A DNA stretch of 7,487 nt from an uncultured Odoribacter sp. Its GTDB lineage: Bacteria; Bacteroidota; Bacteroidia; Bacteroidales; Marinifilaceae. The stretch covers positions 1 to 7,487 of the forward strand of contig CAJKZL010000140.1 in NCBI GenBank assembly GCA_905204385.1. The letters are read 5' to 3'. This document shows positions 1-6,809 of the stretch, piece after piece; positions within the stretch are counted from its first letter, which is position 1; every line of letters starts with the position of its first letter. The notes beneath the pieces are model-generated. The model saw nothing but the letters and a program-made list of their open reading frames with translations. It made no database searches and was not told the DNA's origin. A program made the position numbers and the translations under genes.

Positions 1-749
1 TACCCTGGACGAACAATGTGCTTTATTGCTACGATCTGAAAGGTGATTTCAAATCCGCAGTGCCTTTGGCGGGAAGATTGCCTAAGGGTAAATTTAAGGT
101 GCAGGATAATTTGCTGACGGTGGTGGCCCTGCCTTTCGACAGAGGGGTGAAATGGGCGGCATTTTGCCAGGATTTCGATACCGGGAGGTTATTGGATAGT
201 GTAGCGGCCGGCCCTTATGCCGTTAACTCGGATTATAGTAATGAAGTGAACGGAGATTGGGATAATAACTCTTTTTATTTTTTTGTGTGGAAAGGGAAAC
301 AGGACTCTTTGTATCGCTATGAGCCGGGAAAGAATAGTCTGACTCCTTGCTTTACGGTAGATTATGGGGGTATCGAGGAAATTCCGATACACGATTATCG
401 GGAAACAGGGGATTATTTTTGGTTTACCACTTCAACTATAGTGCAGACCAGTAAGAATAACTATACCAATAAAACGGAGAAATCCATATTGGTGGATAAA
501 AAGAATCGTACCGCAACTTCTTCTTATAATGTGGAAAACGATTATTTAGGATATTATACATCACTATGGAGCTTTTCGAATGGCTACTATGCGGAGAATA
601 TAAGTCCGGTTAAATTGAAGGAAAAGCTTGAATAAGCCAGCAAAAGGAAGGATCTTACTCCCGAAGTAGAGCAAAGAATCGACGATTTGCTTGCCGATAT
701 CGATGAAGTAGGGAATAATTATGTGATTATCGGGAAAATGAAGAAGTAA
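1..749 (+). pseudogene. 6-bladed beta-propeller protein, 3' part, with premature stop
   Basis: The frame is open from the left edge (it reads P-W-T-N-N before the first GTG at 18), so the true start lies outside the window. The visible protein has the Trp/Tyr/Asp-rich strand pattern of Bacteroidetes 6-bladed beta-propeller proteins (DUF5128/DUF4934-like), which are usually exported lipoproteins of about 380 residues with unknown ligands. An in-frame TAA at 633-635 ends the ORF after 'KLKEKLE'. The same frame then continues for 37 codons (636-746) to a TAA at 747-749, including 'LTPEVEQRIDDLLADIDE' and 'VIIGKMKK'. That is the normal C-terminal tail of this family as I recall it. AAA, GAA or CAA to TAA would explain the stop by one substitution. 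The product would lack only its last helix and strand, so the shortened protein could still fold. Family call is fairly sure; function is unknown. Confidence 0.72.
633..635 (+). other. in-frame TAA interrupting the beta-propeller gene
   Basis: The TAA lies between 'EKLE' and 'ASKRKDLTPEV' in an otherwise continuous frame. The downstream 37 codons keep family-like sequence and stop at 747-749. Possible causes are a nonsense mutation, a sequencing error or readthrough. Confidence 0.75.
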
Positions 750-751
750 GG

Positions 752-801
752 CGATGAATCATGATTTACGGTCGCGGAGGACCGTAAATCATGATTCATC
801 G
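752..801. terminator. perfect 22-bp inverted repeat between convergent genes
   Basis: The left arm is 752-773 and the right arm 780-801. They are exact reverse complements, with the 6-base loop GCGGAG at 774-779. The hairpin starts 3 bases after the natural stop of the beta-propeller gene and ends 5 bases before the stop of the convergent porin gene, so it fits a bidirectional transcription terminator. No T-run follows on either strand. Each arm also contains the self-palindrome AATCATGATT, which is unusual for a simple terminator and leaves open a repeat-family element (REP/MITE-like). Confidence 0.65.
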
Positions 802-805
802 GATG

Positions 806-2050
806 CTAGAACCGGTATTGTACCATTAAGTTGATCCGATTGGCATTGCCGTAATTTTTATCGAAATTATTCCGCCTTCCATATTCGTATTCGATGCCGG
901 TAGTTCCGAATTCTGTGAAATTCCACAATAAATTGGCTGCGGCAAACTGGGCGTATTTATAATCGGTGACGGGTAAGGTGCTCCGGTTTTCCATGCGGGT
1001 ATAACTATAGATCAAAGAAGAGTAGAGCTTGGGATTCCAGTTGAACTGGAAAGCGCCGAATACGCCCCACATGGACGGGGCTTCCAGTTTGCCGGGATCG
1101 CCGGCCTCAGGGATCAGATCGTAGCCCAGGCCTGAAATGTCCTGAATATAGTTGGCGATGGCTTTTCCGTAAACGCCCTGGAACATAAAATTCGCCCTTT
1201 CTCCCATATTGAATTTACCGCTACCCATAACACCCCATCCGGTACGGATTTTGTCCTTATGAGTGAGGGCATTTTGGTAGCTGATATTCCTCAGGACGGC
1301 CCCGACCTGAACATGGGCGCCATTTTTCATGCCATATCTGATGTTTAAAGGGATATCCGGGACTTTCTGCCGGATTTTCCGGGTATAGTCTCCTTTGGTG
1401 TAGTTCGCTTCGGCATATTCCAGGGCCAAAGAGGCTTGCAATTCCTCGGTGAAATGGTAAGTATAGCGGATCATGGGTTGACGGATCTCGATGGCGCTGC
1501 CCGGCCCTTCCTGGTCGATCGTGGTAGGCACGGAGGTCATATCCCCGAACGTGCTCCACGCTTTTCCCAGGGTAAATCCTTTGAATTGTACAAAGGCTTG
1601 CTGCAATTTAGGGGTATTCTGAGGACCTTCGAATTGCATTTCTATATAAGAAACCAATTTCCCGACATTGGTGTTGCCTACCAGTTTGAAAAATAATTTG
1701 GATTGTCCCAGGGTCATGCCATAGCTTGGGCCTGCCTGATATCCCTTGGGATCGATCGACGAGGTGGTAAATAAATTATAATCGGGTAAGCCATTGAAAT
1801 CGTAAACTCCGTTGAGTTGCACATAACCGCCTACACCGAAAATGAAATCCTTTTTGTCATCGAAGAAGATGAAGCGGGGAGCGGCCGGATCTTTAAATGC
1901 CAATGGGAAAGCCTCTTTCATCATGGTATAAAAGTTGTGAATATCACGGTCTTGAGACACCGATACCACATTGACTTTCTGAGCCTGCCCCTGGCTATAA
2001 AAACCGATAAACAGGACCGAAAGCAAAATGAGTGCGAATCTTTTTTTCAT
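806..2050 (-). CDS. DcaP-like trimeric outer-membrane porin
   Basis: This is a 414-residue protein with a clear signal peptide (MKKRFALILLSVLFIGFYSQGQAQ; cleavage near residues 22-24). A short helical segment ('QDRDIHNFYTMMKEAF') follows, then a long stretch of alternating amphipathic beta-strands starting at 'FIFGVGGYVQLNGVYDF'. The chain ends in 'NRINLMVQYRF', whose terminal Phe is the typical recognition signal for beta-barrel assembly. The N-terminal barrel segment, with 'GQSKLFFKLVG', 'GKLVSYIEMQFEG' and 'LGKAWSTFGD', resembles DcaP-family porins, which form trimeric channels. In Acinetobacter DcaP takes up dicarboxylates; the substrate here cannot be told. Length is normal and there is no lesion, unlike the neighbouring plus-strand genes. 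The start ATG (2048-2050) sits just before the signal peptide, behind an A-rich leader without a strong Shine-Dalgarno sequence, as is common in Bacteroidota. The stop is TAG. It stands alone, convergent to the beta-propeller gene and divergent from the phosphoesterase. Confidence 0.85.
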   Translation of the reverse strand: MKKRFALILLSVLFIGFYSQGQAQKVNVVSVSQDRDIHNFYTMMKEAFPLAFKDPAAPRFIFFDDKKDFIFGVGGYVQLNGVYDFNGLPDYNLFTTSSIDPKGYQAGPSYGMTLGQSKLFFKLVGNTNVGKLVSYIEMQFEGPQNTPKLQQAFVQFKGFTLGKAWSTFGDMTSVPTTIDQEGPGSAIEIRQPMIRYTYHFTEELQASLALEYAEANYTKGDYTRKIRQKVPDIPLNIRYGMKNGAHVQVGAVLRNISYQNALTHKDKIRTGWGVMGSGKFNMGERANFMFQGVYGKAIANYIQDISGLGYDLIPEAGDPGKLEAPSMWGVFGAFQFNWNPKLYSSLIYSYTRMENRSTLPVTDYKYAQFAAANLLWNFTEFGTTGIEYEYGRRNNFDKNYGNANRINLMVQYRF

Positions 2051-2237
2051 AGTTTTGATTGTTTAAATTCTGGTTTAACCATTTCAGGGTAGTCGTATAT
2101 ACGGGAAGTTCAGCTAAAAGTAACCCTTAGCTTGTGGTAAAGAACCTTAAAATAGCGATAAAGCTTTCGCAGCTATAGTTTAGTTTTCCTCTCATTTTTT
2201 ATATATTCGCATCAGATAATGATTAAAATAGGTAATG
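2051..2237. promoter_or_regulatory. divergent intergenic region (porin / phosphoesterase)
   Basis: This 187-base AT-rich spacer carries no plausible gene and must hold the start signals for both flanking genes. The plus-strand promoter candidate is listed separately. On the minus strand TACTTTTA (2115-2122 on the plus strand) resembles the -7 box TAnnTTTG with one mismatch and would serve the porin, but its -33 box is poor, so I treat it as weak. I see no convincing operator repeat. Confidence 0.45.
2179..2209 (+). promoter_or_regulatory. candidate Bacteroidetes-type promoter for the phosphoesterase
   Basis: TTTA at 2179-2182 is followed after 19 bases by TATATTCG at 2202-2209. This matches the Bacteroides consensus TTTG-N19-21-TAnnTTTG with one mismatch in each box. 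Transcription would start near 2215 and leave about 20 bases before the start codon. AT-rich sequence gives chance matches, so the call is moderate. Confidence 0.42.
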
Positions 2238-3239
2238 ATGAGAAAAATCGGTATTTCTATGGTCCTGGTCTTATTGTTAAAAGGGATGGCATTCGGAGAA
2301 TCTCCGGCATTGAAATTTAATGCGTAGGGTAAATTCAAGATCGTGCAGTTTACAGACGTTCATTTTAAATATGGCAATCCTGCTTCAGATATCGCTTTGG
2401 AGCGGATAAAAGAGGTGCTGGATGCTGAAACACCTGATTTTGTCATTTTTACGGGTGATGTCATTTATGGCCGTCCGGCAGATTTGGGAATGTCGGCAGT
2501 GTTGCAGGTGGTGGCCGACCGGAAGATACCGTTCGGGGTGGTTTATGGGAATCATGACAATGAACAGGGAATGTCTAGGGAAGAATTGCTGAAAGTGATC
2601 CGCAAGATACCTTATAATCTCACCGGCCAGGCGGAGGGGATCAGTGGAGTGACTAATTTTATCCTGCCGGTGAAATCCTCCGACGGAAATCGGAATGCTT
2701 TGATTTTGTATTGTCTGGATTCACATTCCTACTCCTCGGTCAAGGGCATCGGAGGATATGATTTTCTGAAGTCGGATCAGATAGAATGGTATCGGAAAAA
2801 CAGCAGGGAATTTGCTGCCGCAAACGGGGGGAATCCTGTGCCTGCCCTGGCATTTTTCCATATTCCCTTGCCCGAATACAACCAGGCGGCTGCGGATGAA
2901 AATGCCATCCTGGTGGGGACGCGTATGGAAAAAGCTTGTGCCCCGGTTTTGAATACCGGCATGTTTGCCGCCATGAAGCAACAAAAGGATGTAGTCGCTG
3001 TGTTTGTCGGGCACGATCACGACAATGATTATGTAGTCGATTGGAAAGGGATTTTATTGGGATACGGCCGGTATACCGGAGGGAATACCGTTTATAACGA
3101 TTTGCCTAACGGCGCCAGGGTCATCGAGATGACCGAAGGCAAGCGAAGCGTGGATACCTGGGTCCGGCTGGAGAATGGCCAGGTGATCAACCGCGTTCTC
3201 TATCCCGACGACTTTGTCAAAAAAGGAGATCCGAAATAA
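2238..3239 (+). pseudogene. secreted calcineurin-like metallophosphoesterase with in-frame TAG
   Basis: Reading from ATG 2238 (AGG five bases upstream; an ATG at 2235 is the alternative) gives a signal peptide 'MRKIGISMVLVLLLKGMAFG'. After 'ESPALKFNA' comes a TAG at codon 30 (2325-2327). The frame then continues unbroken to TAA at 3237-3239, 333 codons in all. The continuation carries all metallophosphoesterase (PF00149) motifs: 'FTDVHF' (D40, H42), 'FTGDV' (D74), 'YGNHDNE' (N105, H106, D107), 'FFHIPLPEY' (H208) and 'GHDHDND' (H259, H261). These residues bind two metal ions and hydrolyse phosphoesters. Known relatives read as 'F-N-x-x-G-K-F-K-I-V-Q-F-T-D-x-H', so the stop replaces one residue, probably Asp, Glu or Lys. 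Translation restarting at GTG 2343 would give a 298-residue protein lacking the signal peptide and with its first metal-ligand motif near the N-terminus. Substrate is unknown. The catalytic core looks undamaged, so the lesion may be recent or an error. Confidence 0.8.
2325..2327 (+). other. in-frame TAG between signal peptide and phosphoesterase domain
   Basis: The TAG is flanked in frame by 'LKFNA' and 'GKFKIVQFTDVH'. These two halves normally form one continuous family motif. A single change from GAG, AAG, CAG or TAT/TAC would produce it. Confidence 0.78.
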
Positions 3240-3241
3240 TT

Positions 3242-3306
3242 CGATCAAGGGGACGGTTCCTTTGGTTGATTAAAAAAATCAACAAAAGGAACCGTCCCCT
3301 TGATCG
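3242..3306. repeat. long inverted repeat of two 27-bp REP-like units
   Basis: The arms 3242-3271 and 3277-3306 are 30 bases each and pair at 29 of 30 positions around an AAAAA loop (3272-3276). Each arm contains a 27-base unit with ends ATCAA and TTGAT around a 17-base core (3244-3270 and 3278-3304). The core holds GGGGACGGTTCC, or its complement. A third unit lies at 5144-5170. The layout of two inverted units forming one hairpin resembles a REPIN/BIME. GGGGACGG-type palindromes are, as I recall, widespread intergenic repeats often tied to IS200/IS605-like (RAYT) transposases. The hairpin fills most of the 84-base gap between the phosphoesterase stop and the lipoprotein start and could also end or weaken transcription between them. 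Confidence 0.8.
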
Positions 3307-3323
3307 GAATCAATAGTTGAAGC

Positions 3324-5135
3324 ATGAAAATTTATCTTTGTTTTTGTTTTTTTCTGCTGATGGCTTGCCAGAGCAGGGACGCTAAGTTGGAGAGGGCATT
3401 CCGGCTGGCCGGTGAAAATCGTGGGGAATTGGAAAAAGTGCTTCAACATTATTCCCGGCAAAAAGCGGATAGTCTGAAGCTTAGGGCGGCCCGCTTTCTG
3501 ATCGGGAATATGCCGGGACATTGTACCCTGATATGTCCGGAATTGGAGGCTATACGCCAGGATTCTACACGTTCTTATTTTGAACGGAAAGTATGGGATA
3601 TTTGTGCCGGGAATTATTCCGACATCCGTAGCATTTCCGAAAGGAGGGAAGACGTGCAATATCTTACGTCGGACTTTCTGATTCGCCATATCGATGCTTC
3701 GTTCGCTTTATTGGAAAAATATCCCTGGAACCGTGATCTCCCCTTCGAACTCTTTTTAGAATATTTGCTGCCTTATCGCCTGGAATATGAAGAAGTAGAT
3801 TTCTGGAGGGACTCTTTCCGCATACATCCGGGGGCTCTGGCGGATCTGAATAGCAACGACGATTTAAAATATGATGTGTGGAGAGCTGGCAGAGTATTTA
3901 AGTTTGAGCAACAACCGGAATTTTCGGGACGGCCGTTAGAACTTTTTGGAGAAAGACGGTTTCCGGATTGCCGGGACCTTTATCTCAGGAAAGAATTTGA
4001 GTATAGGGCATTGGGTGTTACCGGGGTTTTGGATTTCTTGCCTTGTTATCCCAACCGGAATGGTTATCATTATTGGTCTTATATCTTGTCTCCCTTTCGC
4101 AAACAGACAGCCATCAACGGGGCTCCGAACAGCAAGGCGGCCAAGGTATACCGGAGGACGTTTTCCCGGCAGTTGGAACTGAAGCCGGCCAAGGGAGAAC
4201 GTATTCCGGATCTTTTTGCCAATCCCTTCAACAAAGATGTCACCGCTACCTATTTTCATACGGCGGACGTGACCATAAACATCAGGGAAAAATTGCAGGG
4301 AAATCAGCGCTATGCTTAATTGTGCGTGTTTATCAACCTGGTTTGGCAACCCATAGCCATCGGTGAAGTGAAAGGAATAAAGGTAAGATTCGAGGACATG
4401 GGGAAGGATTTGGCTTATCTTCCGGTTTATTATCACGGCACCCAAAGACGTGATCTCGATTATCCTTTTATTCTCAGAATGAACGGGCGGCAGGATAAGT
4501 TGATTCCCGATACGACTAAGCTCATTCACTTGCATTTAATCCGGAAATACCCTTATGGAGAACGGGTGTTTTTCGACCATTTTTTTGATGAGGTTTATAT
4601 GGAAGCTTCTGAAACCGCCGACTTTCAGCGGGCAGATACTGTTTTTAATATCCGGATGGGGGATAATCACTATATGGATCTGTCGCTTTCTTCTGAAAAG
4701 AAATACCGGTATTGGAGGGTGGCTCATCCCAGGGCGGTCGCTAATATTGCCGAATTTATGTTTTGGGACCGGAATGGGCAATCCGTTCGTGGGGAGACTG
4801 AAGGTTCGGGAAATAGATGTCTGGACATGGACCCTTTAACCGCTATCGATTATGGAACAAAAGAGCTTGTCCTGGATTTCGGGGAGCCTGTTGCCTTTTC
4901 CCGGGTAGTTTGTTTGCCGCGCAGCGATGGCAACGGCATTTATGCCGGGGATGAATATGAATTGATGTATTATGGCCGGAATGGATGGGTGTCCCTGGGG
5001 AGTAAAATCGCTACGGATTTTTTTATCGATTTTTCAGATGTGCCTTCCGGAGCATTGTATTGGTTGAGAAATCTCAGCGGCGGGGTAGAGGAACGTATCT
5101 TTACGTTTGAAAACGGAGAAATCAGGTTTTGGTAA
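3324..5135 (+). pseudogene. transglutaminase-like lipoprotein with discoidin-like C-terminus, in-frame TAA
   Basis: The start ATG 3324 opens a lipoprotein signal with lipobox LMAC (Cys15), so the product should be membrane-anchored outside the cytoplasm. Residues about 25-130 form a helical N-terminal region ('AGENRGELEKVLQHYS', 'LIGNMPGH'). Residues about 205-260 look like a transglutaminase-like core: 'FPDCRDLYL' (Cys216) and 'NRNGYHYWSYI' (His249, Trp251) match the Cys and His of the catalytic triad. After 'GNQRYA' the frame hits TAA at 4317-4319 and continues as 'LCVFINLVWQPIAIGEVKG'. In relatives this reads roughly 'YAYLCVFN..W.P', so a Tyr codon probably became TAA. The second half (4320-5132) has 'DMGKDLAYLPVYY' and ends in a beta-rich, F5/8 type C (discoidin)-like carbohydrate-binding region ('YRYWRVAHPRAVANIAEFMFWD', 'LDFGEPVAFSRVVCLPR'). 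Total is 604 codons including the final TAA. The first half alone would keep the putative catalytic residues; the second half has no good start of its own. The exact reaction is unknown. Confidence 0.74.
4317..4319 (+). other. in-frame TAA in the transglutaminase-like gene
   Basis: The TAA separates 'NQRYA' from 'LCVFINLVWQP' with no frame change (3324 and 4320 are in the same frame). The expected residue is Tyr (TAT or TAC), one base away from TAA. Confidence 0.78.
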
Positions 5136-5143
5136 TAAAGGCG

Positions 5144-5170
5144 ATCAAAGGAACCGTCCCCTCGGTTGAT
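5144..5170. repeat. third 27-bp REP-like unit, between convergent genes
   Basis: It has the same ATCAA-N17-TTGAT layout as the two units at 3244-3270 and 3278-3304, and shares the 16-base core AAAGGAACCGTCCCCT (5147-5162) with the latter (3285-3300). It stands alone here, not paired. Internally AACCG (5152-5156) and CGGTT (5163-5167) can form a small stem. It lies 9 to 35 bases past the lipoprotein stop, and its last T is the first plus-strand base of the response regulator's stop codon (5170-5172), so the insertion or expansion of this repeat reaches the end of that gene. Confidence 0.72.
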
Positions 5171-5868
5171 TAGTCGGGTACTTTCAGGCAATAGCCTTTG
5201 CCGTAGGAAGAGAGGATTTCAATATTGGGGTCGGCTTTGAATATTCTTCTCAGTTTAGAGATATAATCCCGCAACAGGTTGATCTTGGTTTGGCTGTCAT
5301 TGTTCCAAAGTCTTTTGCATATCGCTCTTTTGGAGACATATAGGCCTTTGTTTTGACAGAGGATATTCAGAACTTCCGCAAGCATTCCGTTGAGAGGATA
5401 GATCCGATCCCCGATATCGAGCCGGGAATATTGGGTATGAAAGCTGCAAAAAGGAGAGAGGTGATAAATTTCCGTATGGCGTTCAGGAATTTCGCTGCCG
5501 CCTGTCTTGCGTTGCCATGCGGCTTCGATGCGGGCACAAGCTTCTTCGATGCCCCCGTCTTTACGGATAAAATCCGCTGTCCCGATTTTCAAGGCCAACA
5601 CGCAGTATTCTGTATATGAGCTTAAGATGAGGACCGGCGTGTCAGGACTGATGTTCCGGATCAGCAGAAATACCTCGATGCCTGTTTTTCCCGGCATTTG
5701 ATAGTCGAGCAGGACGATGTCCGCAGGGGATTCCTGGAAAGTCAGCCAAGCTTCGTCGCCGTCGTAAACCGTTTGGACTTTATATCCGTTTTCTTCCAGC
5801 GCTTCGGTCGTTTCCTGAGCGGTGATCCGGTTGTCTTCTGCATAAAGTATTTTTAGTTTGCTTTCCAT
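5170..5868 (-). CDS. OmpR/PhoB-family response regulator
   Basis: This is a 232-residue two-domain DNA-binding regulator. Residues 1-120 form a receiver domain: the acidic pair E11-D12 in 'LYAEDN', the phospho-acceptor D55 in 'DIVLLDYQMPGKTG', S83/S84 in 'LILSSYTEY' and K103 in 'DFIRKDGG' are all present, so it should be phosphorylated normally. Residues about 148-232 form a winged helix-turn-helix (Trans_reg_C) with 'LGLYVSKRAICKRLWNN'-like recognition region (here 'KGLYVSKRAICKRLWNN') and the wing 'EILSSYGKGYCL'. The start was set at ATG 5866-5868 because it gives the canonical N-terminus 'MESKLKILYAEDN' and follows AGGAAAAAGG directly; the frame extends upstream only to a TTG at 5904. It lies 71 bases downstream of the histidine kinase frame on the same strand and is probably its phosphotransfer partner. 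Targets are unknown. Its stop codon overlaps a repeat unit. Confidence 0.92.
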   Translation of the reverse strand: MESKLKILYAEDNRITAQETTEALEENGYKVQTVYDGDEAWLTFQESPADIVLLDYQMPGKTGIEVFLLIRNISPDTPVLILSSYTEYCVLALKIGTADFIRKDGGIEEACARIEAAWQRKTGGSEIPERHTEIYHLSPFCSFHTQYSRLDIGDRIYPLNGMLAEVLNILCQNKGLYVSKRAICKRLWNNDSQTKINLLRDYISKLRRIFKADPNIEILSSYGKGYCLKVPD

Positions 5869-5878
5869 CCTTTTTCCT
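5869..5878 (-). promoter_or_regulatory. ribosome binding site of the response regulator
   Basis: On the minus strand AGGAAAAAGG directly precedes the ATG at 5868. Its first AGGA is at usual Shine-Dalgarno distance. It decides for ATG 5868 over the upstream TTG at 5904, which has no such sequence and would add 12 residues outside the conserved receiver fold. Confidence 0.6.
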
Positions 5879-5939
5879 GTACCGTTGGTGACGGCAATAT
5901 ACAAAATTTATGGGGAATTTATAATACTTTAGCCGATAA

Positions 5940-6809
5940 TTAATGTACCCGCATCCACACGATCCGGTTCAGAAGATCGTTGATTTTTTCTAACATACGT
6001 TCATAATTCCGGATATTGTTTTCCAAATGGGCAGAGAGTGGTTCGCGGGAGCAAATTTCAGCCTGTTCGAGCATATTTTTTTCGGAAAGGAGTATTTGTT
6101 CGAGTTGTGGGTAAAGTTCGCGTATGAAGTGTTGGACTTTTTCGCGTTGGAGATGCACGATGGCCTGTTGTCGCTTTGTCAGCCTGTAAAGTAAATAGCT
6201 GAACCATCCTGCCAGCAGGACCGATGCCAGGGCAATGATCAGCCATCCTCGGTTGTGGTGGAAGGATGACATCCAGGGATAAGCCAATTGTACTTCCAAT
6301 CGGTGACCTTCTACAAATCCCAGTGGCATTTTGAAGGTCACCGGCATAAAGATTGCCGGTGCATTCGCTGGATAACGGTCGATGATTTTTCCCGATGAGT
6401 CCTTGTGGAAGTAAATGGCCCGATGACGGTTGGACGAAATTTTGCGGTATGGACCATCTATGGAATCTATAGACCACCAAGTATCCCGTAAGTCGTAAAA
6501 CATATGGCCATAAACATATCCTTGATTGGTGTGGGTGCCCATAGGCATTGTCGTGTCTTTTTGGTTACGGACAATGGTGATTGTTTTTTCTGCCCAGTTA
6601 TTTTTGAAGTAGGTGGTGTCTTCGCGCCATCTGAAAGCATCTTTACTATGGTCTAAAACGGCTTCGTCCAGTAAGATTCCTTCCCGGTTCCGGAAAGCGT
6701 TTCTTTCGGCACTATAGAGATTGGTCAGCCAGATTATGTCGGACAACAAAATAGAAAGGAAAAAGTAATAATAAATGGCAGGAGATAAGGAAAACCGTTT
6801 GGATTTCAT
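5940..6809 (-). other. possible separately translated sensor with pseudo-DHp (289 aa)
   Basis: If translation starts at ATG 6807-6809, the product is a two-helix membrane sensor that begins exactly like an ordinary histidine kinase N-terminus: basic 'MKSKR', TM helix at residues 11-32, periplasmic domain 33-187, TM helix 189-209, then a helical tail to 289. The position aligned to the H-box His is Arg230 (CGC, 6120-6122), one base from CAC. No N, G1 or G2 ATPase motifs follow. The ATG overlaps a TGA in the next frame (ATGA), the usual junction of tandem genes. There is no good Shine-Dalgarno sequence before it. Confidence 0.5.

Noticed and set aside
1257..1696. Open frames inside the porin gene on both strands
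   Set aside because: The porin is intact over this stretch, with barrel strands and C-terminal signal. The other frames show no family features.
752..3306. Invertible promoter or phase-variable switch using the inverted repeats
   Set aside because: Each inverted repeat has a loop of only 5-6 bases, so there is no segment to invert. The arms at 752-801 and 3242-3306 do not match each other.
3936..4535. 199-residue open frame on the minus strand
   Set aside because: It lies opposite the transglutaminase-like gene, spans its internal stop, has low-complexity composition without recognisable motifs, and no start signal. It is a shadow frame.
1..5135. Reassigned genetic code (TAA/TAG read as amino acids)
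   Set aside because: The same codons serve as natural ends here: TAG for the porin, TAA for the regulator, the kinase frame, the phosphoesterase and the lipoprotein. A global recoding would run these genes on. The interruptions are therefore local.
4320..5135. Second half of the lipoprotein gene as an independent gene starting at TTG 4320
   Set aside because: It is in the same frame directly after the TAA, has no ribosome binding site or signal peptide, and begins in mid-motif ('LCVFINLVWQP'). It is the broken-off C-terminal half.
3242..5170. CRISPR array
   Set aside because: There are only three units, two of them inverted to each other and the third nearly 1.9 kb away, with no regular spacers and no cas genes.
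5869..5904. Response regulator start at TTG 5904
   Set aside because: The extra 12 residues are outside the receiver fold, and ATG 5868 has an AGGAAAAAGG leader and the canonical N-terminus.
5869..5939. Separate promoter for the response regulator in the 71-base gap
   Set aside because: AT-rich sequence with near matches to TAnnTTTG exists, but spacing and the -33 box do not fit well enough to call.
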